Of a stretch of 64,000 nucleotides of DNA, positions 44,352-53,472 are shown in pieces. The notes below the pieces were generated by a model. It was not told the origin of the DNA, searched no databases, and saw only the letters and a program-made list of their open reading frames with translations. Location: contig CALCLY010000017.1 in assembly GCA_937966555.1 (NCBI GenBank), positions 62,001 through 126,000 of the forward strand, written 5' to 3'. A program made the translations under genes and the position numbers. Source of the DNA: CALCLY01 sp900552775. Its GTDB lineage: Bacteria; Bacillota; Clostridia; UMGS1883; UMGS1540. Position 1 is the stretch's first letter. Each line of letters starts with the position of its first letter.

Positions 44352-44384
44352 ATCATTCATTCCTCTCTGATATTCACTCATTTT

Positions 44385-44413
44385 ATTATACAATATTTTT
44401 TTTATTGTTGCAA
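44385..44413 (-). promoter_or_regulatory. Promoter of the MMPL-GLUG operon
   Basis: Minus strand: TTGCAA (44413-44408), 17 bp, TATAAT (44390-44385). Transcription would start about 25-30 nt before TTG 44351, which rules out the upstream in-frame starts. The promoter is adjacent to the long palindrome at 44421-44459. Confidence 0.85.
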
Positions 44414-44420
44414 GAGGCAA

Positions 44421-44459
44421 AAAAAGTTTTGTGTCCAAATTTAGGACACAAAACTTTTT
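44421..44459. terminator. Perfect 16-bp inverted repeat: tetR terminator and possible operator
   Basis: AAAAAGTTTTGTGTCC, 7-nt loop, GGACACAAAACTTTTT, perfectly symmetrical. On the minus strand it lies 5 nt past the tetR stop and is followed by more T, so it is a good terminator. It also abuts the -35 box of the MMPL promoter, so the GTGTCC/GGACAC dyad could be a TetR-family operator. Confidence 0.75.
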
Positions 44460-44464
44460 TTGTA

Positions 44465-45028
44465 CTAATTCTTATCAGATAAAATTCTTATTGAAGTTTC
44501 AATATTCGAAGTAAAAAGCAATCCGGTTTTATATATTAAGTCATCAAGCTCTTTTTTCATGCCGTTATCAAGCCATTTTTCAAGTATACCAAGCAGTGCC
44601 GATGTATAAAAACGCGAAATAAAATCAATATTTTCTTTTGAAATAGAGACATTTTCAGCATAACCGGAAACCAAATCAGTCATAATCTCATGTATGATTC
44701 TTTCAAAATATCCTGCCACTTGCTGTCTTTTTACGGAATTATAAAGGTGATAGACCGCTTTTTTGTTCTTAACCGCAAAATCCGCCGCCTGCAAAAAACT
44801 TTCGTTTAAGTCCGAGTACGGCTCGGTGTGTGATTTTATTATAAGACTGATTTCGTTTTGCAATATAACATCCACAAGTTCATATATATCTTTGAAATTA
44901 TAGTAAAAAGTGTTGCGGCTGATACCGCAGTCGGCAGCGATATCTTTTACGGTTATTTTATCAAACGGCATATCGGCAAGAAGTTTCATAAAAGATTCAG
45001 CTATTGCTCTTTTTGTAAATTTAGACAT
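44465..45028 (-). CDS. TetR/AcrR-family transcriptional regulator
   Basis: 187 residues. The N-terminal helix-turn-helix runs FTKRAIAESFMKLLADMPFD, then ITVKDIAADCGISRNTFYYNF. The C-terminal ligand-binding domain is all-helical. It lies 9 nt after the deacetylase-like gene and directly upstream of the MMPL-GLUG operon, so it probably controls that export or surface system. The inducer is unknown. Confidence 0.9.
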   Translation of the reverse strand: MSKFTKRAIAESFMKLLADMPFDKITVKDIAADCGISRNTFYYNFKDIYELVDVILQNEISLIIKSHTEPYSDLNESFLQAADFAVKNKKAVYHLYNSVKRQQVAGYFERIIHEIMTDLVSGYAENVSISKENIDFISRFYTSALLGILEKWLDNGMKKELDDLIYKTGLLFTSNIETSIRILSDKN

Positions 45029-45037
45029 ACATTTCTC

Positions 45038-46390
45038 CTATATCTGCGGCACAGGCGTTGGTCTTTCCTGATCCCAAACCGTGGAAACATCAAACAAGTC
45101 AGAAAGCATATCGGGATTGTAATACATTCTGTATCCGTCAAGATTTCGTCTGCCCTGTCTTAAATATCCGTCTTTGAGCTGAACCCAGTATCTGCTTGAA
45201 TCAACATTGCAGAAGTAATTAAAACCATAGCTTTTCAGCAGATTATACTTTTCTCCTGAATAGTTCTCAACGCCGGCAATGTCGTCACCGTTTGCATAAA
45301 TCATTACATCCGTGTCGCCTATTATACTTTCAACTTCATTATGCCACTTTTCAACATCTGATACCATATGCTGATAATCTATTTTTCCGTATTTCTGATG
45401 TCCCCAGCTGTGACTTGCGAAAACCCAGCCGCATTCTTTCATACGCTCCGCAACAGCCTTTGCCTTTTCGATATCCGCCTCATTATACCCATCTCCGCTC
45501 GGGCATGTTCTGTATCCCAAAACGCCGTCATAACCCGTAAGAGCAAGGATTGCACGTGCGCCTTTATAAGAAAAATCCGGGTGTTCGTTTATAAACCGCT
45601 CGAGAATAGGAACCAAGTCGTAATCCCCGTACGATATACTGCCGTCAGGATTTATATATTCACATGTCGGCATCGAATCTTCACCTATAACGATTTTGGA
45701 AGCAAATCCGTCTCCCGTCATATAGTTGTAGTAACTTACATCATCCTGAGACATAACAAACGGAATTTTTCCGGGCGGAAGCATTATGTTTCCGGGGCGC
45801 ATCACGGTGTTACCGTTTTCATCTGTCTGCATGCTCGCCATATCATGAATATCGACAAGCACATAACCTTTTGCATACATCTGCTCAAGCATTCTTTTAA
45901 ACTCAGGCACGGTTGTCATATACTGATTATAGCCTGTTTGCCTGTAATCTCCGTCAAAAGCCAGCGAATCGTCAACAACAAGTGTATGAAAAAATACATG
46001 TGTAATTTTTGATATATCGGTAAACGGAACAAGCTGAGATTTGGCTTCGTTATAACGTGCCTGAGCCGCAGAAATCTGATCGTTGTTCGGATACTTTTCC
46101 GTTGCGGCAGCAACCTTTGCAAGAGCCGCATCATAATCGTATCCCGCCGCAAGCCTGTCTGCATCGTTTATTACCTGCTCTATTGTGTTTTCTGTTTTTG
46201 CAGGCGCTTTTTTATTCCCGAAAATCAATCCGAACAACGCAGAAAAGCCATTGAAAACAAGTGTGATCAAAGAAATAACCAAAGCTAATGCTATCGCCGC
46301 ACATATGCCGACAATCAGTCCGTCTTTAATTTTATTCTTTCGGCGTTTTTTTAGTTTTTCAGTATCTGTTCTCACAGATTTTCTTTCCAT
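45038..46390 (-). CDS. Membrane-anchored polysaccharide deacetylase-like protein
   Basis: 450 residues. A basic cytoplasmic N-terminus and a membrane segment (about 27-58) are followed by a short helical region with TPR-like look (DYDAALAKVAAATEKYPNN). A deacetylase-like barrel then begins at VFFHTLVVDD. The segment IPFVMSQDDVSYYN fits the usual metal-site aspartates, and SHSWGHQKYG the HxxxH-like site. The C-terminus is short and Pro-rich. It probably acts on cell-wall or exported glycans. It is upstream of tetR in the same orientation. Confidence 0.75.
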   Translation of the reverse strand: MERKSVRTDTEKLKKRRKNKIKDGLIVGICAAIALALVISLITLVFNGFSALFGLIFGNKKAPAKTENTIEQVINDADRLAAGYDYDAALAKVAAATEKYPNNDQISAAQARYNEAKSQLVPFTDISKITHVFFHTLVVDDSLAFDGDYRQTGYNQYMTTVPEFKRMLEQMYAKGYVLVDIHDMASMQTDENGNTVMRPGNIMLPPGKIPFVMSQDDVSYYNYMTGDGFASKIVIGEDSMPTCEYINPDGSISYGDYDLVPILERFINEHPDFSYKGARAILALTGYDGVLGYRTCPSGDGYNEADIEKAKAVAERMKECGWVFASHSWGHQKYGKIDYQHMVSDVEKWHNEVESIIGDTDVMIYANGDDIAGVENYSGEKYNLLKSYGFNYFCNVDSSRYWVQLKDGYLRQGRRNLDGYRMYYNPDMLSDLFDVSTVWDQERPTPVPQI

Positions 46391-46506
46391 GTTGGCAACT
46401 CCTCTTCAATATATTTATCATAATTATATTTTACAGTTACTTTATTAAATAATTGTTAAAAAAGAGCGCTAAAGAAAAATTGTAACATAAAAGAAACAAT
46501 CGGCTG

Positions 46507-46974
46507 TCAGTTTTCACTGTAGCCGATATCTTCTGCCAAATTATCGCTCTCTGCGGCAGCAACCGCAAGAGAATCGCAAAGCTCATTTTCCGGGTGTCCG
46601 TCATGTCCTTTAACCCAGACATATTCAACACTGTGTTTTTGAACTTCATTTAAAACTTCTTCCCATAAATCGGGATTCAATGCTTTTTCCTTTTTGTTGC
46701 GCATCCATCCGGCAGCGCGCCACTTTAATGCCCAGCCCTTTGACAAAGCGTCTATAACATATTTTGAATCACTGCATAAAACTATATCGCAAGGTTCTTT
46801 TAACGCTTTCAGAGCTGCAAGCACAGCCATAATCTCCATTCGGTTATTTGTTGTTTTTTTAAAACCTGAGGAAATTTCTTTTCTATGTTCTCCATAGCAC
46901 AGAAGGGCGCCGTATCCGCCCGGGCCCGGATTACCCCGACACGCTCCGTCAGTGTAAATATAGACTTTTTTCAT
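46507..46974 (-). CDS. rnhA: Ribonuclease HI
   Basis: Degrades the RNA strand of RNA-DNA hybrids. In its 155 residues the four carboxylates are visible: IYTDGACRGNPGPGGYGALL (Asp), NNRMEIMAVLAAL (Glu), LCSDSKYVIDAL (Asp), and GHDGHPENELCDSLA (Asp). It is the last gene of the long tagA-to-rnhA operon, 13 nt after cimA. The 116 nt between it and the deacetylase-like gene are AT-rich; I saw no confident promoter there. Confidence 0.96.
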   Translation of the reverse strand: MKKVYIYTDGACRGNPGPGGYGALLCYGEHRKEISSGFKKTTNNRMEIMAVLAALKALKEPCDIVLCSDSKYVIDALSKGWALKWRAAGWMRNKKEKALNPDLWEEVLNEVQKHSVEYVWVKGHDGHPENELCDSLAVAAAESDNLAEDIGYSEN

Positions 46975-46987
46975 ACAACTTCACCAT

Positions 46988-48541
46988 TTACTCTCTGTTG
47001 AGTTTATATTCAATTGAATCTACCAGTGCCACCAAAGATGCTTCAATAATATTTTCGGATACACCTATCGTCGTCCATGTATGACCATTTTCTGTTGTTT
47101 CTATTAAAACTCTTGTGGTTGAACCTGTTGCCGCTTCACTGTTTAACACACGAACTTTATAGTCAGACAGTTTCATTTCTCTTAAACTGGGATAAAATCT
47201 GTCAAGTGCTTTTCTCAGTGCTATATCCATAGCGTGGACAGGACCGTCTGAATCTGCTGCCGTAATTTCTTCACTGTCGCCTACATAAACTTTAATAAAT
47301 ACGGAAGAATAGCATCTTTCTCTGCCGCTGTCGTGTTCATCTATAAGTCTGCACAAGCCAATATCAAAATGCTTTTTAAAAAGCCCGAGGGATTTTTTAA
47401 TAACCAATTCCAACGACGCATCGGCAGCATCATATTGAAATCCTTCCTGTTCACGTTCTTTAATTTCTTGAAGTATTGCCAAAGTTTCCGGCGAATTTTT
47501 GTCAATATATGGCGCTATTTTATGTATTGTATCGATAAGCGCGCTTCTTCCCGCTATTCCCGAAACCACAAAATTTCTTTCGTTTCCCACAAGGCGTGGA
47601 TCAACATGTTCGAAGCTTTCGGGGTTTTTCATAACTCCGTCAATGTGCATTCCGGCTTTATGCGAAAACGCCTGACGGCTTACGTACGGCATATTGCGAA
47701 GTGAAATATTTGCCGTTTCGGCTACAGCTCTGCACACATATGTAAGCTTTGATAAATTCCCGTCAGGTATAAGCTCCAAATTCTTTTTTATTTGAAGGTT
47801 TGCAATTATCGTTGCCAGATTGGCATTTCCGCATCTTTCACCTATTCCGTTAATTGTACCTTGAATCTGCACCGCACCTGCTTTAATCGCAAATACAGAA
47901 TTTGAAACCGCCATTCCGCCATCGTTATGCGCATGTATTCCGACAACATTACCCAATTCATCACAGACTTTAGATGTTATATCAAATGTCTCATCGGGGA
48001 AGCAGCCTCCGTTTGTATCACAAAGAACAAGCCTGTATGCGCCTGCTGCCGAAGCAGTCTTTAATACTTCCATTGCGTAACCGGGATTGCTCTTATAGCC
48101 GTCAAAGAAATGCTCCGCATCAAAAATAACGTCAATTTTCTTCTCTGCCAGAAAAGAAACACTGTCGTAAATCATTCTGAGATTTTCATTTCCGTTTGTT
48201 CCCAAAACATCGGAAACATGCAAATCCCACGCTTTACCGAAAATTGAAGCTGCCGAAAAGCCTCCGTCCACAATATATGACAAAGCTTTGTTTTGGGAAG
48301 GTTTTTCAAATATTCGGCATGTGCTTCCGAACGCTGCAATACGTGAATTTTTAAGATTTATTTCTTTTAGTTTCCCTGCAAAATCCATATCGGAATCATC
48401 AAGCATATTAATTTCGATGAAATCGACTCCGAGCGTATCCAGCAGTGCGGCAATTTTAAGTTTATCTCTCACGGAAAAAGAAATTCTTTCCGCCTGAGCG
48501 CCATCTCTTAGTGTAGTATCAAATGTTTCAATCTTTTTCAT
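46988..48541 (-). CDS. cimA: (R)-citramalate synthase
   Basis: Condenses pyruvate and acetyl-CoA to citramalate for the threonine-independent route to isoleucine. It has 517 residues. The HMGL-like TIM barrel starts with FDTTLRDGAQAE. HAHNDGGMAVSNS carries the conserved histidines and GTINGIGERCGNANL the family motif. A C-terminal LeuA-type allosteric domain follows. The FDTTLRDGAQ start and length fit the CimA-type subfamily better than LeuA. It lies between proA and rnhA. Confidence 0.88.
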   Translation of the reverse strand: MKKIETFDTTLRDGAQAERISFSVRDKLKIAALLDTLGVDFIEINMLDDSDMDFAGKLKEINLKNSRIAAFGSTCRIFEKPSQNKALSYIVDGGFSAASIFGKAWDLHVSDVLGTNGNENLRMIYDSVSFLAEKKIDVIFDAEHFFDGYKSNPGYAMEVLKTASAAGAYRLVLCDTNGGCFPDETFDITSKVCDELGNVVGIHAHNDGGMAVSNSVFAIKAGAVQIQGTINGIGERCGNANLATIIANLQIKKNLELIPDGNLSKLTYVCRAVAETANISLRNMPYVSRQAFSHKAGMHIDGVMKNPESFEHVDPRLVGNERNFVVSGIAGRSALIDTIHKIAPYIDKNSPETLAILQEIKEREQEGFQYDAADASLELVIKKSLGLFKKHFDIGLCRLIDEHDSGRERCYSSVFIKVYVGDSEEITAADSDGPVHAMDIALRKALDRFYPSLREMKLSDYKVRVLNSEAATGSTTRVLIETTENGHTWTTIGVSENIIEASLVALVDSIEYKLNRE

Positions 48542-48556
48542 AATAAAATCTCGGGA

Positions 48557-49792
48557 TTATCTAATCTGACCGTTTCCGTAAATTATATATTTTGTGCTTG
48601 TCAATGCCTTAAGTCCCATAGGACCTCTTGCGTGAAGCTTCTGTGTGCTTATACCTATCTCGGCTCCGAATCCGAACTCTCCGCCGTCCGTAAAACGTGT
48701 TGATGCATTTACATAAACCGCAGCGCTGTCAATTCTTTGCAAAAATTCCTGAGAAGCCGTATAATCATTTGTTATTATTGCTTCGGAATGTCCGGTACTG
48801 TATTTATTTATATGCTCTATTGCGTCATTCAAATCTTCCGACACATAGCAGGAAATTTTCAAATCAAGATATTCTCTGCCGAAATCCTCTTCGGAAGCCT
48901 TTTTAGCATCTATATACTTACGCGTCTTTTCGCAGCCGTAAATTACAACGTTTTTTTCATCAAGCGCTTTTTGGGCGGCAGGCAAAAAAATCGGTGCAAT
49001 ATCTTTATCAACAACCAGACTTTCCGCAGCATTGCATACACCTATGCGCTGAGTTTTGGCATTAATAAGTATGTTTACCGCCATATCTATATTTGCATTT
49101 TTATGAACATATATATGGCAGTTTCCTGTACCGGTTTCAATTACGGGCACAGTGGCATTTTCCACTACATTGCGTATAAGACCGGCTCCTCCGCGCGGAA
49201 TAAGAACATCTATATATTTATTCTGTTTCATAAGCTCTGCCGCACTTTCCCTGTCGGTGCTCTCTATAAGAGTCAGCACATCTTTCGGAAGTACTTCAGA
49301 AACTGCCGCACGAAGTGAGTTCATTATGGCAGTATTTGATTTTATGGCATCACTTCCGCCTTTTAATATAACTGCATTTCCGGTTTTAATACACAATGCA
49401 GCGGCATCTGCCGTAACATTCGGGCGCGCCTCATAAATAATAGCCACTACTCCGAGAGGGACTCTCATTTGACCTATCGAAAGACCGTTGGGTCTTTTTT
49501 CCATATTTATAATTTCCCCAAGACAGTCCGGAAGTTTTCTCACATTCTCAATTCCGTCTGCCATAGCTGCAACACGCTCCGAAGTAAGCTTGAGCCTGTC
49601 CAAGAGAGCATCGCTCATTCCGTTTTCTTTCGCTCTCTTCATATCCTTGTCATTGGCTTTTAATATAACATCACAATCGCGGTGCAAAGCCTCAGCCATA
49701 AGCATTAACGCTTTATCCCTTGTTTTAAAAGATGCATTATTTATTTTCGGTGCCGCATCTTTTACCTTTTTTGCAGTTTCGGATACCGTCAT
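48557..49792 (-). CDS. proA: Gamma-glutamyl phosphate reductase
   Basis: NADPH-dependent reduction of glutamyl-5-phosphate in proline synthesis. The 411 residues are an aldehyde-dehydrogenase fold with VPLGVVAIIYEARPNVTADA near the NADP site and the catalytic cysteine in RIGVCNAAESLVV. Its ATG overlaps the proB stop (ATGA), the usual proBA arrangement. Confidence 0.97.
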   Translation of the reverse strand: MTVSETAKKVKDAAPKINNASFKTRDKALMLMAEALHRDCDVILKANDKDMKRAKENGMSDALLDRLKLTSERVAAMADGIENVRKLPDCLGEIINMEKRPNGLSIGQMRVPLGVVAIIYEARPNVTADAAALCIKTGNAVILKGGSDAIKSNTAIMNSLRAAVSEVLPKDVLTLIESTDRESAAELMKQNKYIDVLIPRGGAGLIRNVVENATVPVIETGTGNCHIYVHKNANIDMAVNILINAKTQRIGVCNAAESLVVDKDIAPIFLPAAQKALDEKNVVIYGCEKTRKYIDAKKASEEDFGREYLDLKISCYVSEDLNDAIEHINKYSTGHSEAIITNDYTASQEFLQRIDSAAVYVNASTRFTDGGEFGFGAEIGISTQKLHARGPMGLKALTSTKYIIYGNGQIR

Positions 49793-50598
49793 TTTTTCAT
49801 CCCCTCAAAAATTGTTCCTTCTATTATACCGTCAAATATATCATAAAGTATATCAGGCTTCTCGCCGTTTGTTACAATCATATGTATGCCGCCGCTTGTC
49901 GCTATTTCGGCAGCATGAATTTTTGTTGTCATTCCGCCTGTGCCAAAGTCTCCGTTTGTGTCACCTGCCATGGAGCGGATTTTGTCATCGATGCCGTGCA
50001 CAATTCGGATAAGGTGCGCGTCCTCGTTTATGTGCGGATCCGAATCATACAACCCGTCTATATCAGACATCAGAACAAGTACATCTGCTTTGATAAGTAC
50101 GGCAACCATTGCGGAAAGTGTGTCGTTGTCTCCAAATTCTATTTCTTCAACCGCAACGGTATCATTTTCGTTTACGATAGGTATAATGCCGAGTTCCATC
50201 ATTCGCAGAAGTGAGTTTTTTGCATTTTCTTCTCTCTGAGCATGATCCACAATATCCTTTGTAACAAGAACCTGTCCCACAGTATACCCGTACTCCGCAA
50301 AAAGTCTTCCGTATATATTCATAAGTTCGCATTGTCCGACAGCTGCCGCAGCCTGTTTGCCGATTGTGTCATGAGGACGTTCGCGCATTCCGAGTTTTGA
50401 GACTCCTACGCCTATTGCACCGGACGAAACCAAAATAACATCTCTGCCTTGATTTTTTAAGTTAGCCAGTACGCGTGAGAGCGTCTCGATTCGGCGCAGA
50501 TTTAATTTCCCGTTAGGGTATGTAAGAGTTGACGTACCGACCTTTATTACTATTATTTTTGCATTCTTAATGCTTTCAGACAGGTTCACTGCATTCAC
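49789..50598 (-). CDS. proB: Glutamate 5-kinase (short form without PUA domain)
   Basis: Phosphorylates glutamate as the first step of proline synthesis. The 269 residues contain IVIKVGTSTLTYPNGKLN, VSSGAIGVGVSKL, IPIVNENDTVAVEE and GTGGMTTKI. It lacks the C-terminal PUA domain of the E. coli enzyme (367 residues), as several Firmicute forms do. The start codon is GTG; either 50598 or the next GTG at 50589 is possible. It overlaps the U32 peptidase gene by 23 nt. Confidence 0.95.
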   Translation of the reverse strand: MNAVNLSESIKNAKIIVIKVGTSTLTYPNGKLNLRRIETLSRVLANLKNQGRDVILVSSGAIGVGVSKLGMRERPHDTIGKQAAAAVGQCELMNIYGRLFAEYGYTVGQVLVTKDIVDHAQREENAKNSLLRMMELGIIPIVNENDTVAVEEIEFGDNDTLSAMVAVLIKADVLVLMSDIDGLYDSDPHINEDAHLIRIVHGIDDKIRSMAGDTNGDFGTGGMTTKIHAAEIATSGGIHMIVTNGEKPDILYDIFDGIIEGTIFEGMKK

Positions 50599-51793
50599 AT
50601 TCCTTTCTGACTATTGTCTGAGGCGGTAATTTTACCGGAACTTTAATCCTAACCGTCATCTGAGGATGAGGCGCCACGTCAATCGGGTTGCCGTCCGCAT
50701 CTTCCATATCCTCAATTCTAAATTTAATATAATCGCCTGTCGGCGGCAAAAATTCAACTTCGTCTCCTTTATAGAAACGGTTCCTTTGCTCTACTACGGC
50801 AACTTTGTTTTCTTCGTCATATTCTTTTACGGTACCTATAAGCTCACAGCTTCTTATATATGAACCGTACGTATATATCTGTTCCGGCTGCGAAAAATAA
50901 AATCCCTCCGAATATTCACGGTGAGAAACTTTGCATACTTCTTTTAAAAGCTCTTCATCAAAAGGTTTCTCAGCATAAAAATCATCGATTGCTCTTCTGT
51001 AAGCATGTATCACTGTTGCAACATAATAGTCGCTTTTAACTCTTCCTTCGATTTTAAGACTTTTAACGCCTGCGGCATAAAGCTTGTCTATATGGCGAAT
51101 CATGCACAAATCCTTTGAATTGAAAATAAACGAGCCTTTGTCGTTTTCATACACGGGCATGTATTGTCCCGGACGTTTTTCCTCCATAAGATAGTATTTC
51201 CATCTGCACGGCTGAGCACAGGCTCCTCTGTTGCTGTCACGATTTGCCATATAATTGCTCAAAAGGCATCTGCCTGAATATGACACACACATTGCCCCGT
51301 GCACAAATGTTTCGATTTCACATTCCTTCGGCAGTTTTTTTCGTATTTCGGTTATTTCTTCAAGAGAGAGCTCACGTGCGAGTACCACACGCGTAGCACC
51401 CATTTTGTGCCACATACACGCGCTTTCAAAATTTGTTATATTCGCCTGTGTACTTACATGTATGGGAAGATCAGGCACAGTTTTATTGATAACAGAAAAT
51501 GCGCCCAGATCCGAAACAATAACTCCGTCTGCCCCGGTATTGTAAAGGAAAGTGCAAAACTCCCGTATTTTCTCAAGTTCATTGCTGCGCGGAACGATAT
51601 TCACCGCAACATAAACCTTTTTATTTCTTTCATGTGCAAACCTTATACCTTCACAAAGTTCTTCGCGCGTAAAATTATCCGCCGCCGTGCGCAGCGAAAA
51701 TTCTTCACCGCCTACATACACCGCATCGGCACCAAATAATATTGCGGTTTTAAGCTTTGAAAGGCTGCCTGCCGGCGCCAAAAGTTCAAGCAT
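50576..51793 (-). CDS. U32-family peptidase / prephenate-independent hydroxylase-like protein
   Basis: 405 residues of the U32 family: LELLAPAGSLSKLKTAILFG, GEEFSLRTAADNF, and the cysteine-bearing signature ETFVHGAMCVSYSGRCLLSN followed by GACAQPCRWKY. The related TrhP/YegQ proteins take part in tRNA 5-hydroxyuridine formation and others are called collagenases, so the real role could be RNA modification. It follows an O-methyltransferase; the two are also linked in the Bacillus YrrM-YrrN/O region. Confidence 0.9.
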   Translation of the reverse strand: MLELLAPAGSLSKLKTAILFGADAVYVGGEEFSLRTAADNFTREELCEGIRFAHERNKKVYVAVNIVPRSNELEKIREFCTFLYNTGADGVIVSDLGAFSVINKTVPDLPIHVSTQANITNFESACMWHKMGATRVVLARELSLEEITEIRKKLPKECEIETFVHGAMCVSYSGRCLLSNYMANRDSNRGACAQPCRWKYYLMEEKRPGQYMPVYENDKGSFIFNSKDLCMIRHIDKLYAAGVKSLKIEGRVKSDYYVATVIHAYRRAIDDFYAEKPFDEELLKEVCKVSHREYSEGFYFSQPEQIYTYGSYIRSCELIGTVKEYDEENKVAVVEQRNRFYKGDEVEFLPPTGDYIKFRIEDMEDADGNPIDVAPHPQMTVRIKVPVKLPPQTIVRKECECSEPV

Positions 51794-51828
51794 TTTTTAT
51801 CTCCAATCAATTTATAATACAACTTGTG

Positions 51829-52473
51829 TTATTTTTTATACGAAACGGCAACCCCGTCACCGAGCGGCAAAACAGATGTTATAAACAAAGGATTTTCCGA
51901 AATCTCTTCAAGATATTTCCTCAGCCGCTTAATTATTGTAACTTTTCTTCTTACGGCAATACCTTCCATTGCTGTCATACCTTTATACAGAACATTATCC
52001 GAAACGAGTATTCCGCCTTTTTTTAAAAGTCTCTGAAGCTGCGGCAAAAAATTTATATACTGTCCTTTTGCAGCGTCCAAAAAAATCATATCGAACGAAC
52101 CTTCAAGAGTCGGCAAGACATCTGCCGCGTCACCGAAAATCGCATTAATCTTTTCCGATAAACCCGATTTTTCAATATTTTTCAAAGCCTCATTGTAAAC
52201 TTTTTCATATCTCTCTATTGTCACAACTTCTGCTCCGCAAAGCGCAAGCGAAATGCTTGTATAAGCACTGCCCGTGCCTATTTCAAGTATTTTGTGCGCT
52301 CCCGTTGCAGCTGTAAGAAATTTTAAAAAAGTCACCGTTTCAGGCTCTGCAATAGGCACATAGCTTTCTTCCTTATGTGCCTTCTCTTCAATTTGTTTTA
52401 ATAAGCCTTCGCGCGGCTTTATAAGAGAACGCAAATAATCCGTTATATAATCAAAATTTATATTTTCACTCAC
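51829..52473 (-). CDS. O-methyltransferase (YrrM/TrmR-like)
   Basis: SAM-dependent methyltransferase of 214 residues with motif I KILEIGTGSAYTSISLALC and DMIFLDAAKGQY. In Bacillus the YrrM protein (TrmR) methylates 5-hydroxyuridine in tRNA, and the adjacent U32 gene supports the same assignment here by synteny. The start is GTG, overlapping the mltG stop (GTGA). Confidence 0.85.
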   Translation of the reverse strand: MSENINFDYITDYLRSLIKPREGLLKQIEEKAHKEESYVPIAEPETVTFLKFLTAATGAHKILEIGTGSAYTSISLALCGAEVVTIERYEKVYNEALKNIEKSGLSEKINAIFGDAADVLPTLEGSFDMIFLDAAKGQYINFLPQLQRLLKKGGILVSDNVLYKGMTAMEGIAVRRKVTIIKRLRKYLEEISENPLFITSVLPLGDGVAVSYKK

Positions 52474-53447
52474 TTTTTATTAACTCCCGAATTCATATGT
52501 TCTTCATATGTCTCAGAAAAAGTCTGAGTTCCGTCACCGTTTGATACAAAGAAATAATAATTTGTCTGTGCAGGATACAGCGCAGCTTCAATGCTTTTTC
52601 TGCCCGGTGATGCAATAGGTCCCGGCGGAAGTCCTTTATATTTATAAGTGTTGTACGGAGAATCGATTTCTATATCTTTATCAGACAAAACTTCCTTTCT
52701 TTCCGAAAGAAGATACTGTACCGTAGCGCAGGACTGCAAATACGGATATTCGCTGCTCTTAAGTCTGTTATGAAAAACAGATGATACTAGTGCTCTCTCC
52801 GAATCCCTTGCAGCCTCCCTTTCTATAATGGAAGCCAAAGTTATAACTTCGTTTGTGGTCATACCTATTTCGTCTGCACGTTTTTTGTATGCATCGGTAT
52901 AAACTTCTCCGAATCTTTTCAGCATCATGTTTATTATATCGGAAGATTTCATCTTTGCGGAAATATAATACGAATCCGGGAAAAGATATCCTTCAAGATA
53001 CCCGTCTTTTCTGGACGGCAAAAAGCTGTATTCGTATTTTTCGTTAGATGCCTTTATAAAATCGTCCGCCTTTTTTATTCCCTTATCTTCAAGCAATTGT
53101 GCCATTTCACGCAGCTCATAACCTTCCGGAAATGTTACAAGAACTTCGCCTTCGCCGGCGGCGTTTCTCTTGAGTTCTTCTATAGCTTTTTTATAGCTCA
53201 TATGCTTATTCATAGTATGCATTCCAGCTTTAAAATTCTGCGAATCGCCTTTCGCAGCAAAAGCGAAAAGCTTTGTGCTTACTATAACGCCGTTTTTCTT
53301 CATTTCACTGTAAATCTGAGATGAGTTCATGCCGGGCTCCACATAAACGGAAACCTCGTTGCCGTTTATGCCGAAATATTCAAGTGCAAGAAGAACCAAA
53401 ACAATAATCAAAACTATCGGGAAAACATGTATTTTTCTTTTTTTCAT
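52470..53447 (-). CDS. mltG: Endolytic murein transglycosylase MltG
   Basis: Cuts nascent glycan strands. The product is 325 residues with a basic cytoplasmic N-terminus, one membrane segment (about 8-26) and a YceG domain. ITLASIIEREAARDSERALV holds the catalytic glutamate, followed by YPYLQSCATVQYLL and YNTYKYKGLPPGPIASPG. The longest frame from 53546 reads through the DJ-1 gene end. AAAGGTG sits 8 nt before ATG 53447, the real start. mltG next to yrrM and U32 genes matches Bacillus synteny. Confidence 0.95.
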   Translation of the reverse strand: MKKRKIHVFPIVLIIVLVLLALEYFGINGNEVSVYVEPGMNSSQIYSEMKKNGVIVSTKLFAFAAKGDSQNFKAGMHTMNKHMSYKKAIEELKRNAAGEGEVLVTFPEGYELREMAQLLEDKGIKKADDFIKASNEKYEYSFLPSRKDGYLEGYLFPDSYYISAKMKSSDIINMMLKRFGEVYTDAYKKRADEIGMTTNEVITLASIIEREAARDSERALVSSVFHNRLKSSEYPYLQSCATVQYLLSERKEVLSDKDIEIDSPYNTYKYKGLPPGPIASPGRKSIEAALYPAQTNYYFFVSNGDGTQTFSETYEEHMNSGVNKK

Positions 53448-53472
53448 TTGTTTTACACCTTTCATGGCTTTA

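Noticed and set aside
44379..44438. Upstream in-frame starts of the MMPL gene (44438 and ATG 44381)
   Set aside because: The TTGCAA-17-TATAAT promoter covers 44413-44385, so the first would not be transcribed and the second would sit at the transcript start without a ribosome site.
45368..46012. 214-residue plus-strand frame
   Set aside because: Antisense to the deacetylase-like gene, rich in Cys, His and Arg, with no motif; a shadow frame.
48737..49318. 193-residue plus-strand frame
   Set aside because: Antisense to proA, which has clear motifs in its own frame.
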